A DNA stretch of 64,000 bases from Sporosarcina sp. Marseille-Q4943 (GCF_943736995.1 NZ_CALSFT010000002.1:1612501-1676500); one strand, 5' to 3'; shown: positions 26,272 through 34,736, numbered from the stretch's first letter. Notes: generated by a model not told the origin, from the sequence alone. Numbers and translations: made by a program.

Positions 26272-26889
26272 TTGAATACTTATGAAGAACTTTCTAGAAC
26301 AGTACAAATAGATCATAACAATCGTTTATTAAAATATGATGAATCATCGTTAATTCACGTCGGAACAGGAAGGAGCGCATTTGTGTTTAAGATAAAGTCG
26401 ACGATGAAAGCGATGAAAGTGTTTTTTCCTGCTTGTTCCCATATTGCAAAAGAAGAAGCTGGAATTTATGGAGAACTTCAGGATATTGTTTACTATCCTT
26501 CCGTCTATGCATCAGGTGTAAATTTTATCGTCATTGATTTCATTGAAGGTCTTACACTTTTTGACTGTATAGTCCAAGGGAAAGTCATAGAGCGTACACA
26601 TATTGCAGAAATCGATCACGCACTTTCTTTGGCAACTGCAAGAGGGCTGAATCCTTCTGATATTCACTTGCGTAATATTTTAATCACCATTGATAATGAT
26701 GTAAAGATTATTGATGTTGCGCGTTTTAGACAGAAGAAGGACTGTCAACAATGGGATAACTTGAAAAGGGCGTACAGACAGTTTTATTGCAAGCGATTTT
26801 TCCCTAAGGAAATTCCCGCCGTTTTCTTAAATACTATTGCATGGTTATATAAAAAAGACTGGATACCCTTGTATAGAGCTAGAACATAA
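26272..26889 (+). CDS. RIO/YrzF-like small protein kinase
   Basis: A 205-residue kinase-fold protein of the size of B. subtilis YrzF. HVGTGRSAFVFKI is the glycine-rich loop, AMKVF holds the ATP-anchoring Lys and KEEAGIYGEL the partner Glu. VIDFIEGLTL forms the hinge. The catalytic loop is degenerate: LNPSDIHLRNILI keeps Asp and Asn in the order D-x-x-x-x-N, and IIDVARF replaces the DFG-type motif with an Asp in IID. It starts at TTG (26272) behind TGGAGGA. The Mn2+ riboswitch upstream suggests a Mn-related role; the target is unknown. EcsC follows after 36 bases. Confidence 0.8.
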   Translation: MNTYEELSRTVQIDHNNRLLKYDESSLIHVGTGRSAFVFKIKSTMKAMKVFFPACSHIAKEEAGIYGELQDIVYYPSVYASGVNFIVIDFIEGLTLFDCIVQGKVIERTHIAEIDHALSLATARGLNPSDIHLRNILITIDNDVKIIDVARFRQKKDCQQWDNLKRAYRQFYCKRFFPKEIPAVFLNTIAWLYKKDWIPLYRART

Positions 26890-26925
26890 TAATGAGAAAA
26901 TAGAAAGAAAGCGGGGAAGACGAAA

Positions 26926-27714
26926 ATGACTGATTCAAAAGAATGGTTATTGAATGAGCTGGAGAAAGTTGAGGAATGGGAGAAAGAACAAAGTAATTTA
27001 TGGTTTTGGGAAAAATTAGGGCGGCTGCCGTTTAAACTGATGGATAAATGGACGCCTGACATCATTCAAAAAAAGATCGGCATCCTCTTGGACGAGCTTG
27101 GCCAATATATCCAAACTGGCGGGAGCTATTTAAGCACAGTTTCTAACATCCCCAATTATTATCCTCATTTAGATGTGCAAACGTTGGAACACGTAAAGGA
27201 ACTTGAAATTTCAACGATGGATTTTGCTGCAGAAAAAATAGCGAACAATAGAAAGAGATTGGCAGCGGTCCAAGGGGCGAGTACCGGAATAGGCGGGCTG
27301 TTCACAATGACGATAGATATTCCATTGTTGCTCAGTTTGCAATTAAAAACATTGCAAGACATTGCTATTTGTTATGGCTACGATCCGACCGAGAAAGAAG
27401 AACGATTATTTGTAGTGAAATGCCTCCAATTCGTTTCTTCCGATATTGTAGGCAAACAAGCCATTCTTGCTCAAATATCTCATTTTGATGATCCTGATGA
27501 AGCTTCAAAAAGGGAAGTCATGTCTGAATTGCAAGGCTGGCGTGAAGTCGTATTCTCCTATCGAGATCAGCTCGGCTTGAAGAAGTTATTTCAAATGATT
27601 CCGATAGCGGGTTTTGTTTTTGGTGCTTTCATCAACCGATCGGCTGTAAACGACATAGCTGTGGCTGGCAAAATGCTTTATAAAAAAAGAAGGATACTGG
27701 AAAGGATTGGGTAA
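26926..27714 (+). CDS. EcsC family protein
   Basis: This 262-residue protein belongs to the EcsC family, named for the third gene of the ABC transporter locus ecsABC. The Gly-rich hydrophobic segment GASTGIGGLFTMTIDIPLLL (about residues 112-131) and the C-terminal IPIAGFVFGAFINRSAV are typical. It is soluble or membrane-peripheral. No ecsAB genes are nearby. It follows the kinase gene and may be read through from the same riboswitch-controlled transcript. Biochemical function is unknown. Confidence 0.85.
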   Translation: MTDSKEWLLNELEKVEEWEKEQSNLWFWEKLGRLPFKLMDKWTPDIIQKKIGILLDELGQYIQTGGSYLSTVSNIPNYYPHLDVQTLEHVKELEISTMDFAAEKIANNRKRLAAVQGASTGIGGLFTMTIDIPLLLSLQLKTLQDIAICYGYDPTEKEERLFVVKCLQFVSSDIVGKQAILAQISHFDDPDEASKREVMSELQGWREVVFSYRDQLGLKKLFQMIPIAGFVFGAFINRSAVNDIAVAGKMLYKKRRILERIG

Positions 27715-27784
27715 AACAATCCATGAATAGAACGCGAGGGATAGGGAATGGAATAAGTAGTAACGTAATAAAGGAGGCATTATC

Positions 27785-28108
27785 TTGAAGTATACAGCAG
27801 ATGATTTGAATGAACTGAAGGATTTTGCATTGAAGATGAAAGATAAGGGTGTAAAGGGAAAGATATTTGTGAACCAAGGAAATTATAATTTGGAGGAGCC
27901 TATTTTGTCGGATGAAAATACTGCTGGGCGGCAACCTCTTCAAATATTTCGGATTGTCATCCAAACGGATGAGGAAGCGATTTATTATGAGTATCTCTTC
28001 AATGAAGCAACTGACTTGGAAGAAATAAACGTGCAGTTGGAAGAAGTGTATATGCATTTTGAAAAGGAAATAGTATCAGTCGAATATATGAACAATTTGG
28101 TGCGGTAA
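27785..28108 (+). CDS. Hypothetical acidic protein
   Basis: This 107-residue acidic soluble protein starts at TTG (27785) behind a strong AAAGGAGG. No domain was recognised and there is no signal or membrane segment. It follows EcsC by 70 bases on the same strand. The codon use and the good RBS make a real gene likely. Confidence 0.65.
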   Translation: MKYTADDLNELKDFALKMKDKGVKGKIFVNQGNYNLEEPILSDENTAGRQPLQIFRIVIQTDEEAIYYEYLFNEATDLEEINVQLEEVYMHFEKEIVSVEYMNNLVR

Positions 28109-28243
28109 GATCATAATTTTTCACGAACAAAAGCTTACAAGAGCAAATCTTTAGTAATATATTTTTCAGTTGAACAGGATAAAAACACGCCATAGATGAA
28201 TAAAGTAGAGAAGTGGTCACGTTAAGAACAAGGGGAGAAAAAA

Positions 28244-29059
28244 GTGAGATTGTCAGAGATTCATCCAATCTTTTATTACGTTCGAATTGAGCAAAAGAGA
28301 TTTTTTCGTTTTATGAAAAATTTGTGGGGAAGAAAACGGTTTGCAAGGAGAAAATCTGAAACGAATTTCTCCTATTCATGTAAGAAACATCAATCGCTAT
28401 TGCGTAGGAAACTAGGAGATAGCGATCCGGTGCTACAGGAAAATAAAATCGTGAATCTCACTCTAGCAGCAAACAAGATCGACGGAATCATCATTCAACC
28501 GGGGGAAGTGTTTTCATTTTGGGGATTGGTTGGTAGGGCTACAAGGAAAAAAGGGTATATTGAAGGAATGCAGCTCTCTAGAGGAGAAGTTAAAACGGGC
28601 ATAGGTGGAGGCATTTGCCAACTTGCAAATCTTCTATATTGGATGGTGTTACACACGCCGTTAACGGTCATTGAAAGGCATCATCACAGCTTCGATCCTT
28701 TTCCGGATGAAGGGAGAGTTCTTCCTTTCGGCAGCGGGGCGAGCGTTTTTTACAATTATGTAGACTTCCGTTTCAAAAACACGACCGAATATGCATTTCA
28801 GATCCGTGTATGGGTGACAGACCGTCATTTGAAAGGTGTTATATTATCAAACAAGGAAATTGCAACTAGTTATCATTTAGAAGAAAGGGCACACCAATTT
28901 TATAAGAGAGATGGAAAGACGTTTAGACAAAATGAAATTTGGAGGTGGATGGTTGATAAACGGACAGGAGAATATGTACACGAAGAACTATTAATTAAAA
29001 ATAATTCGGAAGTGAAATATGAAGTGGTTGATAGACAACTAGTGAGTGTAAATAAGTAA
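28244..29059 (+). CDS. VanW family protein
   Basis: A 271-residue protein of the VanW family, first seen in vanB-type glycopeptide resistance clusters; its role remains unclear. The conserved core runs from IIQPGEVFSFWGLVG through GIGGGICQLANLLYWM to ERHHHSFDPFP, with GASVFYNYVDFRF after it. There is no vanS/R/H/B/X nearby, and VanW alone does not give vancomycin resistance. It starts at GTG (28244) behind AGGGGAG. The N-terminal ~50 residues are basic. Confidence 0.88.
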   Translation: MRLSEIHPIFYYVRIEQKRFFRFMKNLWGRKRFARRKSETNFSYSCKKHQSLLRRKLGDSDPVLQENKIVNLTLAANKIDGIIIQPGEVFSFWGLVGRATRKKGYIEGMQLSRGEVKTGIGGGICQLANLLYWMVLHTPLTVIERHHHSFDPFPDEGRVLPFGSGASVFYNYVDFRFKNTTEYAFQIRVWVTDRHLKGVILSNKEIATSYHLEERAHQFYKRDGKTFRQNEIWRWMVDKRTGEYVHEELLIKNNSEVKYEVVDRQLVSVNK

Positions 29060-29125
29060 TCCGACAAAAGAGGCCAGGATGGGATAACTACCCACCTGGC
29101 CAATAGTTGTGAGAGACGAATAGTA

Positions 29126-29416
29126 TCATTGGATTGTTGCAATTATACCTTCTTCTCGATCTAATAACAATTTGATTCCTGCAGCATAAGGGTCTTCGTT
29201 CAAAGTTTCTCCGATCCAATACCGAATGGCTTGAATCATGTCAAATGATCCCAGGACTTGTTTTTGCCCACGATGGGAAACCTCAGCAGAAAAGCCTTCG
29301 TCGTCGTCGTAGACAAGCTCTACTTCGACTTCTTCCGGGAGAATGCTATGTTTTTGGGAATAATCAACGCATATCGCATTTACTATATCTTGCTCGGACA
29401 TCGTTAATTCCGCCAT
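29126..29416 (-). CDS. DUF2653 (YxcD-type) protein
   Basis: A 96-residue acidic protein with the conserved start ELTMSEQDIVNAIC and the central VEVELVYDDDEGFSAEV. This fits the DUF2653/YxcD family of Bacillales proteins with unknown function. Its ATG overlaps the end of the upstream membrane-protein gene by 13 bases, so the two are translationally coupled. Confidence 0.75.
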   Translation of the reverse strand: MAELTMSEQDIVNAICVDYSQKHSILPEEVEVELVYDDDEGFSAEVSHRGQKQVLGSFDMIQAIRYWIGETLNEDPYAAGIKLLLDREEGIIATIQ

Positions 29417-29847
29417 GGATTAGCATCCTCTTTTTCTTTCTTTGCTTTTAGAAGAGAGAAAATCCTTCGAATCATACTAATAACGAAGATGATGGCCAAC
29501 ATATTGATCAGAAACCCTAAAACTGAACCTAACATTCCCATATTGGCGAAGAGGCTTCCAAAAAGAAGACCTGCAATTCCTCCGACGAATAAACCGCGCA
29601 TGAGACCGCCTGAGAAGAAACCACCTTTAGAAGATTGGTTTTTAGTAGGTTTGGCAAATGAAGCATTGTCTTCTTGCTTCTTATCCACTTTCGGTTTAGT
29701 GAAGTTGTTCTGACTTGGGTTAAAACTTTTCTTGCCGGACTTATATCTTTTCGCTTCAACTGTAGTTGCATGATCATTTAGTATAAAGCTGCCGATTGGT
29801 GACATGACTATCGTCAAGGCAAGTAATGCTGATAGTATTTTCTTCAA
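29404..29847 (-). CDS. Membrane protein with Gly-rich helix (Tim44-like/YxcD-linked)
   Basis: A 147-residue protein with an N-terminal signal-like helix (KKILSALLALTIVMSPIGSF) and a basic, Asn/Lys-rich linker. A Gly-rich transmembrane segment (GGLMRGLFVGGIAGLLFGSL) and another helix (LGFLINMLAIIFVISMI) follow. This arrangement is seen in proteins annotated as Tim44-like. The TTG at 29847 is chosen because GGAGG sits 8 bases before it and it directly begins the signal helix. Longer upstream frames lack an RBS. It is coupled to the DUF2653 gene. Confidence 0.68.
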   Translation of the reverse strand: MKKILSALLALTIVMSPIGSFILNDHATTVEAKRYKSGKKSFNPSQNNFTKPKVDKKQEDNASFAKPTKNQSSKGGFFSGGLMRGLFVGGIAGLLFGSLFANMGMLGSVLGFLINMLAIIFVISMIRRIFSLLKAKKEKEDANPWRN

Positions 29848-29942
29848 TCCAAAAACCTCCGTCATTTTGCAAAATTCAACACTGTACAAGTATAAGTATA
29901 AAATATATCGATAGCAAATAAATAATTGTTTGGTTAGTCTAA

Positions 29943-29979
29943 GGAAGAATGCAGATCGAATTCGACCATGCATTCTTCC
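29943..29979. terminator. Hairpin between the Tim44-like and DUF1540 genes
   Basis: GGAAGAATGCA pairs perfectly with TGCATTCTTCC. It lies just after the stop of the DUF1540 gene (minus strand) and before the next minus gene. There is no strong T run, so termination may be partial. Confidence 0.55.
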
Positions 29980-29986
29980 CGGTTAA

Positions 29987-30142
29987 TTACTCCTCTGGTT
30001 TAAACGTTTTGCAATCCGTGTCTTCACTATCGGCTGCCTGATCGCCTGTTTGGCTTACCACGTAAATGACGTCGGCGTGACACTTATTGCCGTCTCCCCA
30101 ATACGTGCAGTTGTTCACTTCACATAAAATTTTCTGAGTCAT
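29987..30142 (-). CDS. DUF1540 small Cys-containing protein
   Basis: This 51-residue protein starts MTQKILCEVNNCTYW. The Cys pattern (C-x4-C, then KCHAD and DCKTF) is that of DUF1540, presumed metal-binding. GGAGGTGAGAG lies 5 bases before the ATG at 30142, and a longer frame upstream is not supported. Function unknown; many spore formers carry several copies. Confidence 0.8.
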   Translation of the reverse strand: MTQKILCEVNNCTYWGDGNKCHADVIYVVSQTGDQAADSEDTDCKTFKPEE

Positions 30143-30245
30143 TCTCTCACCTCCGTATTTGTATCGTTCCACTAAATTCATGAATCCATGCTTTCCTGAA
30201 TGAGCATTGGAAGTGATAAAATGACAAAAAGGGGTGGAAGTTATT

Positions 30246-31553
30246 ATGAAGCGTTTGACTAATCATCTAATTGTAATTTCTTTCGACTGTTTATCCTCAT
30301 TGGATATGCCTATGCTTGAATCGTTGCCGAACTTCCAAAAGCTTTTACATGGTGCCGCCATTTGCAGGCAAGTGGAAACGATTTATCCTTCCGTCACTTA
30401 CTCATGCCATACATCGATAATAACTGGGAATTACCCGAATCGACATGGAATTACGACGAACACATTGCTACAACCAGGGAAAGCATCACCGGATTGGTAT
30501 TGGCAAAGACGTCATATTAAAGGAACGACATTATTTGATGAAGCGAAGAAAGCGGGAATGAAAACGGCGGCTTTGTTATGGCCGGTCACTGCTAGGGCAA
30601 AGATTGATTATCACATACCTGAAATCTTCGCTAACCGTCCTTGGCATTCCCAAGTTGCAGTCTCACTTGTCAACGGCAGTTTACTTTATACGATAGAAAT
30701 GAATAAGCGGTTTGGACATCTGCGGAAGGGAATTCAGCAACCTTGGTTAGATGATTTTGTGACGGCCACCGCTGTACATACGATCAAGTCGAAAAAACCA
30801 GATTTGGTGCTAATCCATTTAGTTGACCTTGATTCGCAAAGGCATACTCATGGATTTGCTTCTAATGAGGCAGATGATGCTTTACGCAGACAAGATAAAA
30901 GATTGGGCGACATCCTAAAGGCATTGGAGGATAGCGGAATCGCAGAGAAATCAACCGTCGTTGCTATTGGTGATCATAGCTCCCTCGATGTATCGAGGGT
31001 GATTAAGATAAATGTTTTATTAAGAGAGAGCGGGCTCATTCAAGTGAATGAAAATGGGCAGGTCAAAAGTTGGAAAGCTTATTGCAAAAGCAACGATGGA
31101 TCGGCCTACATATATTTGAAACATGTAAATGACAGGCAATCAAAAGAAAAAATCCGAGCACTTTTGCATTCACTGGTAAGAAATCCGGATAATGGCATAG
31201 AACTTGTGTTATCGGGAAAGGAAGCAGGTGAGTCGGGAGCGGATACCGAAGCTGCTTTTATGTTAGAAGCACGCGTAGGTTTTTATTTTACAGAAGAGCT
31301 TGATGGGGAAGCGATTGTCGAGATTGCAGATGAAGAGATCTCCGCTGGTAAATATTCAAAAGCGGTGCACGGGTATTCGCCGCTAAAACCTGATTATAAG
31401 ACTGTTTTTATTGCGAAAGGAAATGGGATAATTCCTGATGTGGATATTCCGACTATGAGTTTGGTCGATGAAGGCCCGACATTTGCAAGGCTTTTAGGAC
31501 TCGATTTAAGCGAAACAGATGGAAGGATCATTAAGGAAATTATAGAAGGATGA
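30246..31553 (+). CDS. Alkaline phosphatase superfamily phosphodiesterase (NPP type)
   Basis: A 435-residue type I phosphodiesterase/nucleotide pyrophosphatase. The N-terminal metal Asp is in VISFDCLSS. The nucleophile region is IYPSVTYSCHTSIITGNYP, where Thr or Ser replaces the usual PTxTxPNH arrangement. Later metal ligands are in HLVDLDSQRHTHG and AIGDHSSLDV, and a final His in KAVHGYSP. There is no signal peptide, so it is likely cytoplasmic. The ATG at 30246 follows AAAAGGGGTGG. The substrate is unknown. Confidence 0.86.
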   Translation: MKRLTNHLIVISFDCLSSLDMPMLESLPNFQKLLHGAAICRQVETIYPSVTYSCHTSIITGNYPNRHGITTNTLLQPGKASPDWYWQRRHIKGTTLFDEAKKAGMKTAALLWPVTARAKIDYHIPEIFANRPWHSQVAVSLVNGSLLYTIEMNKRFGHLRKGIQQPWLDDFVTATAVHTIKSKKPDLVLIHLVDLDSQRHTHGFASNEADDALRRQDKRLGDILKALEDSGIAEKSTVVAIGDHSSLDVSRVIKINVLLRESGLIQVNENGQVKSWKAYCKSNDGSAYIYLKHVNDRQSKEKIRALLHSLVRNPDNGIELVLSGKEAGESGADTEAAFMLEARVGFYFTEELDGEAIVEIADEEISAGKYSKAVHGYSPLKPDYKTVFIAKGNGIIPDVDIPTMSLVDEGPTFARLLGLDLSETDGRIIKEIIEG

Positions 31554-31555
31554 AA

Positions 31556-31590
31556 AACGCCCGGAAATGGATGTTCATTTCCGGGTTTTA
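31556..31590 (+). terminator. Intrinsic terminator
   Basis: CCCGGAAATG (31560-31569) pairs with CATTTCCGGG (31576-31585) and is followed by TTTTA. It overlaps the end of the convergent protease gene. Confidence 0.85.
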
Positions 31591-32408
31591 GTTTCGGAAG
31601 CTTGATATTTGTTCAGCAAGGATGTCGGGATGAACAAACCGACTTTTCCGTATTCCTCATGATCCATTGTAGCGAAAATAATTCCGATGACTTTGCCATC
31701 TTCGTTAAGTACAGGGCTACCGCTATTTCCTCGGTATACAGGTGCTTTAATCATGATTACATCATCAGTCCAACCGGAAAGCTTGATTGGTGCCAATATG
31801 GAACCTTCATTAGCAATCCCTTTGAAGCTAAGTGGATTTCCGATAAATATAATTGGATCATCCGTTTCTATTTTTGCGGCATGATCGATTGCAAGAGAAG
31901 GAAAACTGTCTCCTTTGATCTCGAGAACGGCCATATCAATAGAAGGAAATGTTTTTTTGACGGCGGCCTCAAATCGGCCATCTTCCGGGAATACAACTGA
32001 AATGGATTGGTTTTCCTCTACGACATGGTAGTTGGTGAGGATGACTCCATCATTGGAAACCGAGAAGCCTGTTCCTTTTCCATCTTCCGTTACGACAACG
32101 ACGACAGATTTTTTATATTCAGCGATATTTTTTTGCTTCGACATTGAAGCTGAAGTCATAAGAAAATCGAGTGCGGGTATCGAGAATACTTGAAAGAGGC
32201 CGGCAAATGTACTGACGAATAACGTCAAAGACAACAGCCAGATGAACCATTTCGGTATTTTTTTCTTTGGTTCCGTTTCTTCCTGCTGTTTCAATAACGC
32301 TTCCCGTTGCGCTTGCAGCACCAGTTCATGCATTTCTTCCTCGCTTATATCCTCGAAGTGCCTGTGTTCCGGATTATCTTTATGTTCTACTTTCTCTTCA
32401 TCTAACAC
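31575..32408 (-). CDS. Membrane-anchored trypsin-like (S1C/HtrA-type) serine protease without PDZ domain
   Basis: A 277-residue protein. The acidic cytoplasmic N-terminus (~residues 1-48) includes His/Glu-rich DNPEHRHFEDISEEEMHE. One membrane helix (about 50-72) leads to an extracellular trypsin-fold domain. The catalytic triad is His in LTNYHVV, Asp in IDMAVLEI and Ser in YRGNSGSPVL. The usual HtrA PDZ domain is missing, so it is shorter than HtrA/YvtA proteins. It starts at GTG (32408) behind GAGGAAG. Probably surface protein quality control or regulated proteolysis; the target is unknown. Confidence 0.88.
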   Translation of the reverse strand: MLDEEKVEHKDNPEHRHFEDISEEEMHELVLQAQREALLKQQEETEPKKKIPKWFIWLLSLTLFVSTFAGLFQVFSIPALDFLMTSASMSKQKNIAEYKKSVVVVVTEDGKGTGFSVSNDGVILTNYHVVEENQSISVVFPEDGRFEAAVKKTFPSIDMAVLEIKGDSFPSLAIDHAAKIETDDPIIFIGNPLSFKGIANEGSILAPIKLSGWTDDVIMIKAPVYRGNSGSPVLNEDGKVIGIIFATMDHEEYGKVGLFIPTSLLNKYQASETKTRK

Positions 32409-32534
32409 TTTGCATCACTTCCTCTAGTCATTCGTTTTCTATTACTACTATTATAGCAGTGATAATGAATGGATATGGAAGGGCACAATTATGTATGAAA
32501 GTCCATATGTATAGAGTGGAAAGGGGAGATTGGC

Positions 32535-32837
32535 TTGGTAACTTTGACACCTATACTCATTGGAGGATATACATTTACCGCGGTAACTGTTCAATTGCCA
32601 AAAACGACCTTATTGACAGTGTCCAATGATAAAGGATATATTATGTGCGGAGCTTTGGATGTCGGACTGTTGAACAATGTCTTGGCAGATCGGAAAATAG
32701 TGGCTGGCAGGGCGGTCGGCGTAAAGACGATTGAACAGTTGTTGAAAGCGCCATTAGAATCCGTTACGCTGGAAGCTGAGACGCTTGGAATCCGTGCTGG
32801 AATGCGTGGAGAAGAAGCGTTGTTGAAAATGCTTTAA
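32535..32837 (+). CDS. DUF1805 (YunC-like) protein
   Basis: This 100-residue protein matches the YunC/DUF1805 family: LPKTTLLTVSNDKGYIMCGALDVGLLN is the typical block (central motif GYIMCGALDV), followed by AGRAVGVKTIEQLL and ETLGIRAGMRGEEAL. It starts at TTG (32535) behind AAGGGGAGA. Function unknown. A bidirectional terminator follows. Confidence 0.85.
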   Translation: MVTLTPILIGGYTFTAVTVQLPKTTLLTVSNDKGYIMCGALDVGLLNNVLADRKIVAGRAVGVKTIEQLLKAPLESVTLEAETLGIRAGMRGEEALLKML

Positions 32838-32878
32838 CATATGCAACACATGCCTATTTACTGACTATTTGCAAATTA

Positions 32879-32925
32879 ATAAAAAGACCCCCATCGCGCA
32901 TAGTAAGCGATGGGGTCTCTTTTTG
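32879..32925. terminator. Bidirectional terminator
   Basis: AGACCCC-CATCGC pairs with GCGATG-GGGTCT, with AAAAA before and TTTTT after. It ends the yunC-like gene and the convergent Asn/Arg-rich gene. Confidence 0.88.
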
Positions 32926-32928
32926 TTA

Positions 32929-33141
32929 TTATCGGTTGTCGTTACGGTTATTGCGGTTGTTTCTGTTGTTATCGTTGTTGTTGTTGTTGTTTCTGTCGTT
33001 TCTGTTGTTGTTGTTGTTGTTGTTTTGCCCGAAGAAATCATCGGCAAATTCTGTGTTCCTGTTTCTGTTATTGTCGTTATTGTTGTTGTTGTTGTTCCTT
33101 TCGTTATTGCGGTTGTTGCGATCGTTTTGACGATTATTCAT
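32929..33141 (-). CDS. Asn/Arg-rich low-complexity protein, possible gamma-type SASP
   Basis: A 70-residue protein, more than half Asn, with many Arg and Asp. The two Asn/Arg tracts flank a single ordered segment NTEFADDFFGQ. That segment resembles the TEFASET site where germination protease GPR cuts gamma-type small acid-soluble spore proteins, themselves Asn/Gln-rich and unordered. The second in-frame ATG (33141) is chosen because AAGGAG lies 10 bases upstream; the first ATG abuts that site. A terminator follows. The gamma-SASP idea is an inference; a spore coat protein is another option. Confidence 0.55.
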   Translation of the reverse strand: MNNRQNDRNNRNNERNNNNNNNDNNRNRNTEFADDFFGQNNNNNNNRNDRNNNNNNDNNRNNRNNRNDNR

Positions 33142-33246
33142 TGTGTGAGACATCTCCTTTAAATTGTTTTTTTGTTAAGTGAAATGCATTCACTTACATG
33201 ATGTATGATGTCCTTTGTTCAAAAAAATATCCGTTTTTCCGGGGAA

Positions 33247-33491
33247 TGAAAAAAACACCAACCATAAAGGTTGGTGTTTATTAGTGACAACTATGTAAAA
33301 GAAAAGCCGCCTTTGCCGTATCGAATCATAGAAAGTTTTAAACCACCACTCCTCAAAGTGGGTGTTCGCAGAAGCGATCCTGTCCGTCCTGATTAGAAAT
33401 GAATCAGGCATACCATTCCTGCCTCGATATAAAACTCCCTTTTACAGCTTAAAGGTTAAAACTTAATGTGTATACGAACAATGCAGCTCAT
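33247..33491 (-). ncRNA. Putative structured small RNA of unassigned family
   Basis: A minus-strand transcript of about 240 bases is predicted from a strong sigma-A-type promoter (33498-33526) and a perfect terminator at 33254-33278, AACACCAACC/GGTTGGTGTT with a T run. Inside are long-range pairs (CTGTAAAAG with CTTTTACATAG; TATCGA with TCGATA) closing a rod. Hairpins include CCTGATT/AATCAGG and CACCCACT/AGTGGTGG. A 73-codon frame exists (33190-33411) but has a weak RBS and no recognisable protein features. The shape recalls 6S RNA, but no family was identified. Confidence 0.55.
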
Positions 33492-33497
33492 GTATAT

Positions 33498-33526
33498 ATA
33501 GTACACTTTTCTTCTGAAAGTATCAA
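33498..33526 (-). promoter_or_regulatory. Sigma-A-type promoter for the putative small RNA
   Basis: On the minus strand TTGATA (complement of 33521-33526), a 17-base spacer and TACTAT (complement of 33498-33503) form a near-consensus vegetative promoter. It points away from the Ca2+/H+ exchanger gene. Confidence 0.7.
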
Positions 33527-33629
33527 TGAAAATATCTTCCAAGTCGAAATTCATCGGAAAGGATCCTGTTTGTTTCAGCCGATTACAGGGAAACATATGG
33601 GGGAATTTCATTGAAGGGAAGTGAATACC

Positions 33630-34682
33630 GTGAATCGTATATTTACATTGCTTGTATTCATTGGCGTTCCGTTGATCATCATTGGTTCGATGATGGATTG
33701 GCCGGATATTCCGATTTTCATCATAAGTTGTGTCAGCATAATTGCGCTCGCGGGTTTCATTGGTAGAGCAACTGAAAGCCTGGCGATTGTAAGCGGTCCG
33801 AGGGTCGGCGGCTTATTAAATGCCACTTTCGGAAATGCTGTCGAGTTGATCATTTCGTTTTTCACTTTGAAAGCCGGGTTAATTGGGATAGTTCTCGCTT
33901 CCTTAACTGGATCAGTTCTAGGGAATTTGTTGCTTGTTTTGGGCGTCTCGTTCTTTGCTGGCGGAATAAAATACAAAACACAAAATTTTAGTATCCATGA
34001 TGCGAGATATAATTCAGGTTTATTGATATTTGCAGTTATTGTCGCATTTGTCATCCCGGAAATTTTTTCGCAGACGTTGGATCAGGCTGATACTGTCACG
34101 TTAAGTATAGGCATTTCCATCATATTGATCACTTTGTATCTTGCTGGCTTGTTTTTCAAGCTTGTCACGCACCGGGGTGTTTTCTCATCTGCTGAAACAG
34201 ACAAGAAAGAGGAAGAAGTGCCCGAATGGACAAAAAAGAAGTCAATCGTCATATTGCTACTATCGACGATTGCAGTTGCTTTCGTCTCTGAGCAGCTTGT
34301 ACATACATTTGAGACGCTCGGTGATAAGTTCGGTTGGTCAGAGTTATTTATCGGTGTCATCATTGTGGCTATTGTCGGAAATGCTGCCGAGCATTTTTCC
34401 GCTATTACGATGGCTATGAAGAACAGGATGGATGTAGCCGTGGAAATCGCGGTCGGCTCAACATTGCAAGTAGCGATGTTCGTAGCTCCTGTACTTGTTT
34501 TGTTATCGCTAATGATGCCTGAATCAATGCCGCTCGTCTTTACAATACCGGAGCTTGTAGCGATGATTACTGCAACATTCCTCGTCATCAACCTCTCGAA
34601 CGACGGCGAGTCGAATTGGTTTGAAGGTCTAACGTTGTTAGCTGCTTATATTATTATCGGAATTGGGTTTTATCTATTATAA
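33630..34682 (+). CDS. cax: Calcium/proton exchanger (CaCA family)
   Basis: A 350-residue antiporter with about 11 membrane helices, exporting Ca2+ against H+. The two inverted CaCA alpha-repeats are clear: GGLLNATFGNAVELIIS (about residues 50-66) and VAIVGNAAEHFSAITMA (about 245-260), each with the conserved Asn-Ala-x-Glu. An acidic, charged loop (SAETDKKEEEVPE) separates the halves. It starts at GTG 33630 (or 33621) after GAAGGGA. B. subtilis YfkE/ChaA is the known relative. Confidence 0.92.
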   Translation: MNRIFTLLVFIGVPLIIIGSMMDWPDIPIFIISCVSIIALAGFIGRATESLAIVSGPRVGGLLNATFGNAVELIISFFTLKAGLIGIVLASLTGSVLGNLLLVLGVSFFAGGIKYKTQNFSIHDARYNSGLLIFAVIVAFVIPEIFSQTLDQADTVTLSIGISIILITLYLAGLFFKLVTHRGVFSSAETDKKEEEVPEWTKKKSIVILLLSTIAVAFVSEQLVHTFETLGDKFGWSELFIGVIIVAIVGNAAEHFSAITMAMKNRMDVAVEIAVGSTLQVAMFVAPVLVLLSLMMPESMPLVFTIPELVAMITATFLVINLSNDGESNWFEGLTLLAAYIIIGIGFYLL

Positions 34683-34736
34683 GGATGCTTACGAATTCTC
34701 ATTCAGTGGTATAGACGGATAGGGAGGGATGAATCG

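Noticed and set aside
28244..29059. Vancomycin resistance locus suggested by VanW
   Set aside because: No vanRS, vanH, ligase or vanX genes around it; VanW alone does not indicate resistance.
32929..33141. GTT/GTC repeat tract read as a simple-repeat or CRISPR-like array on the plus strand
   Set aside because: Repeats are codon-level Asn/Arg tracts of a minus-strand gene with RBS and terminator; there are no spacers.
33190..33411. 73-codon minus-strand frame inside the putative small RNA
   Set aside because: Weak RBS and no protein features, while promoter, terminator and base pairing support an RNA.
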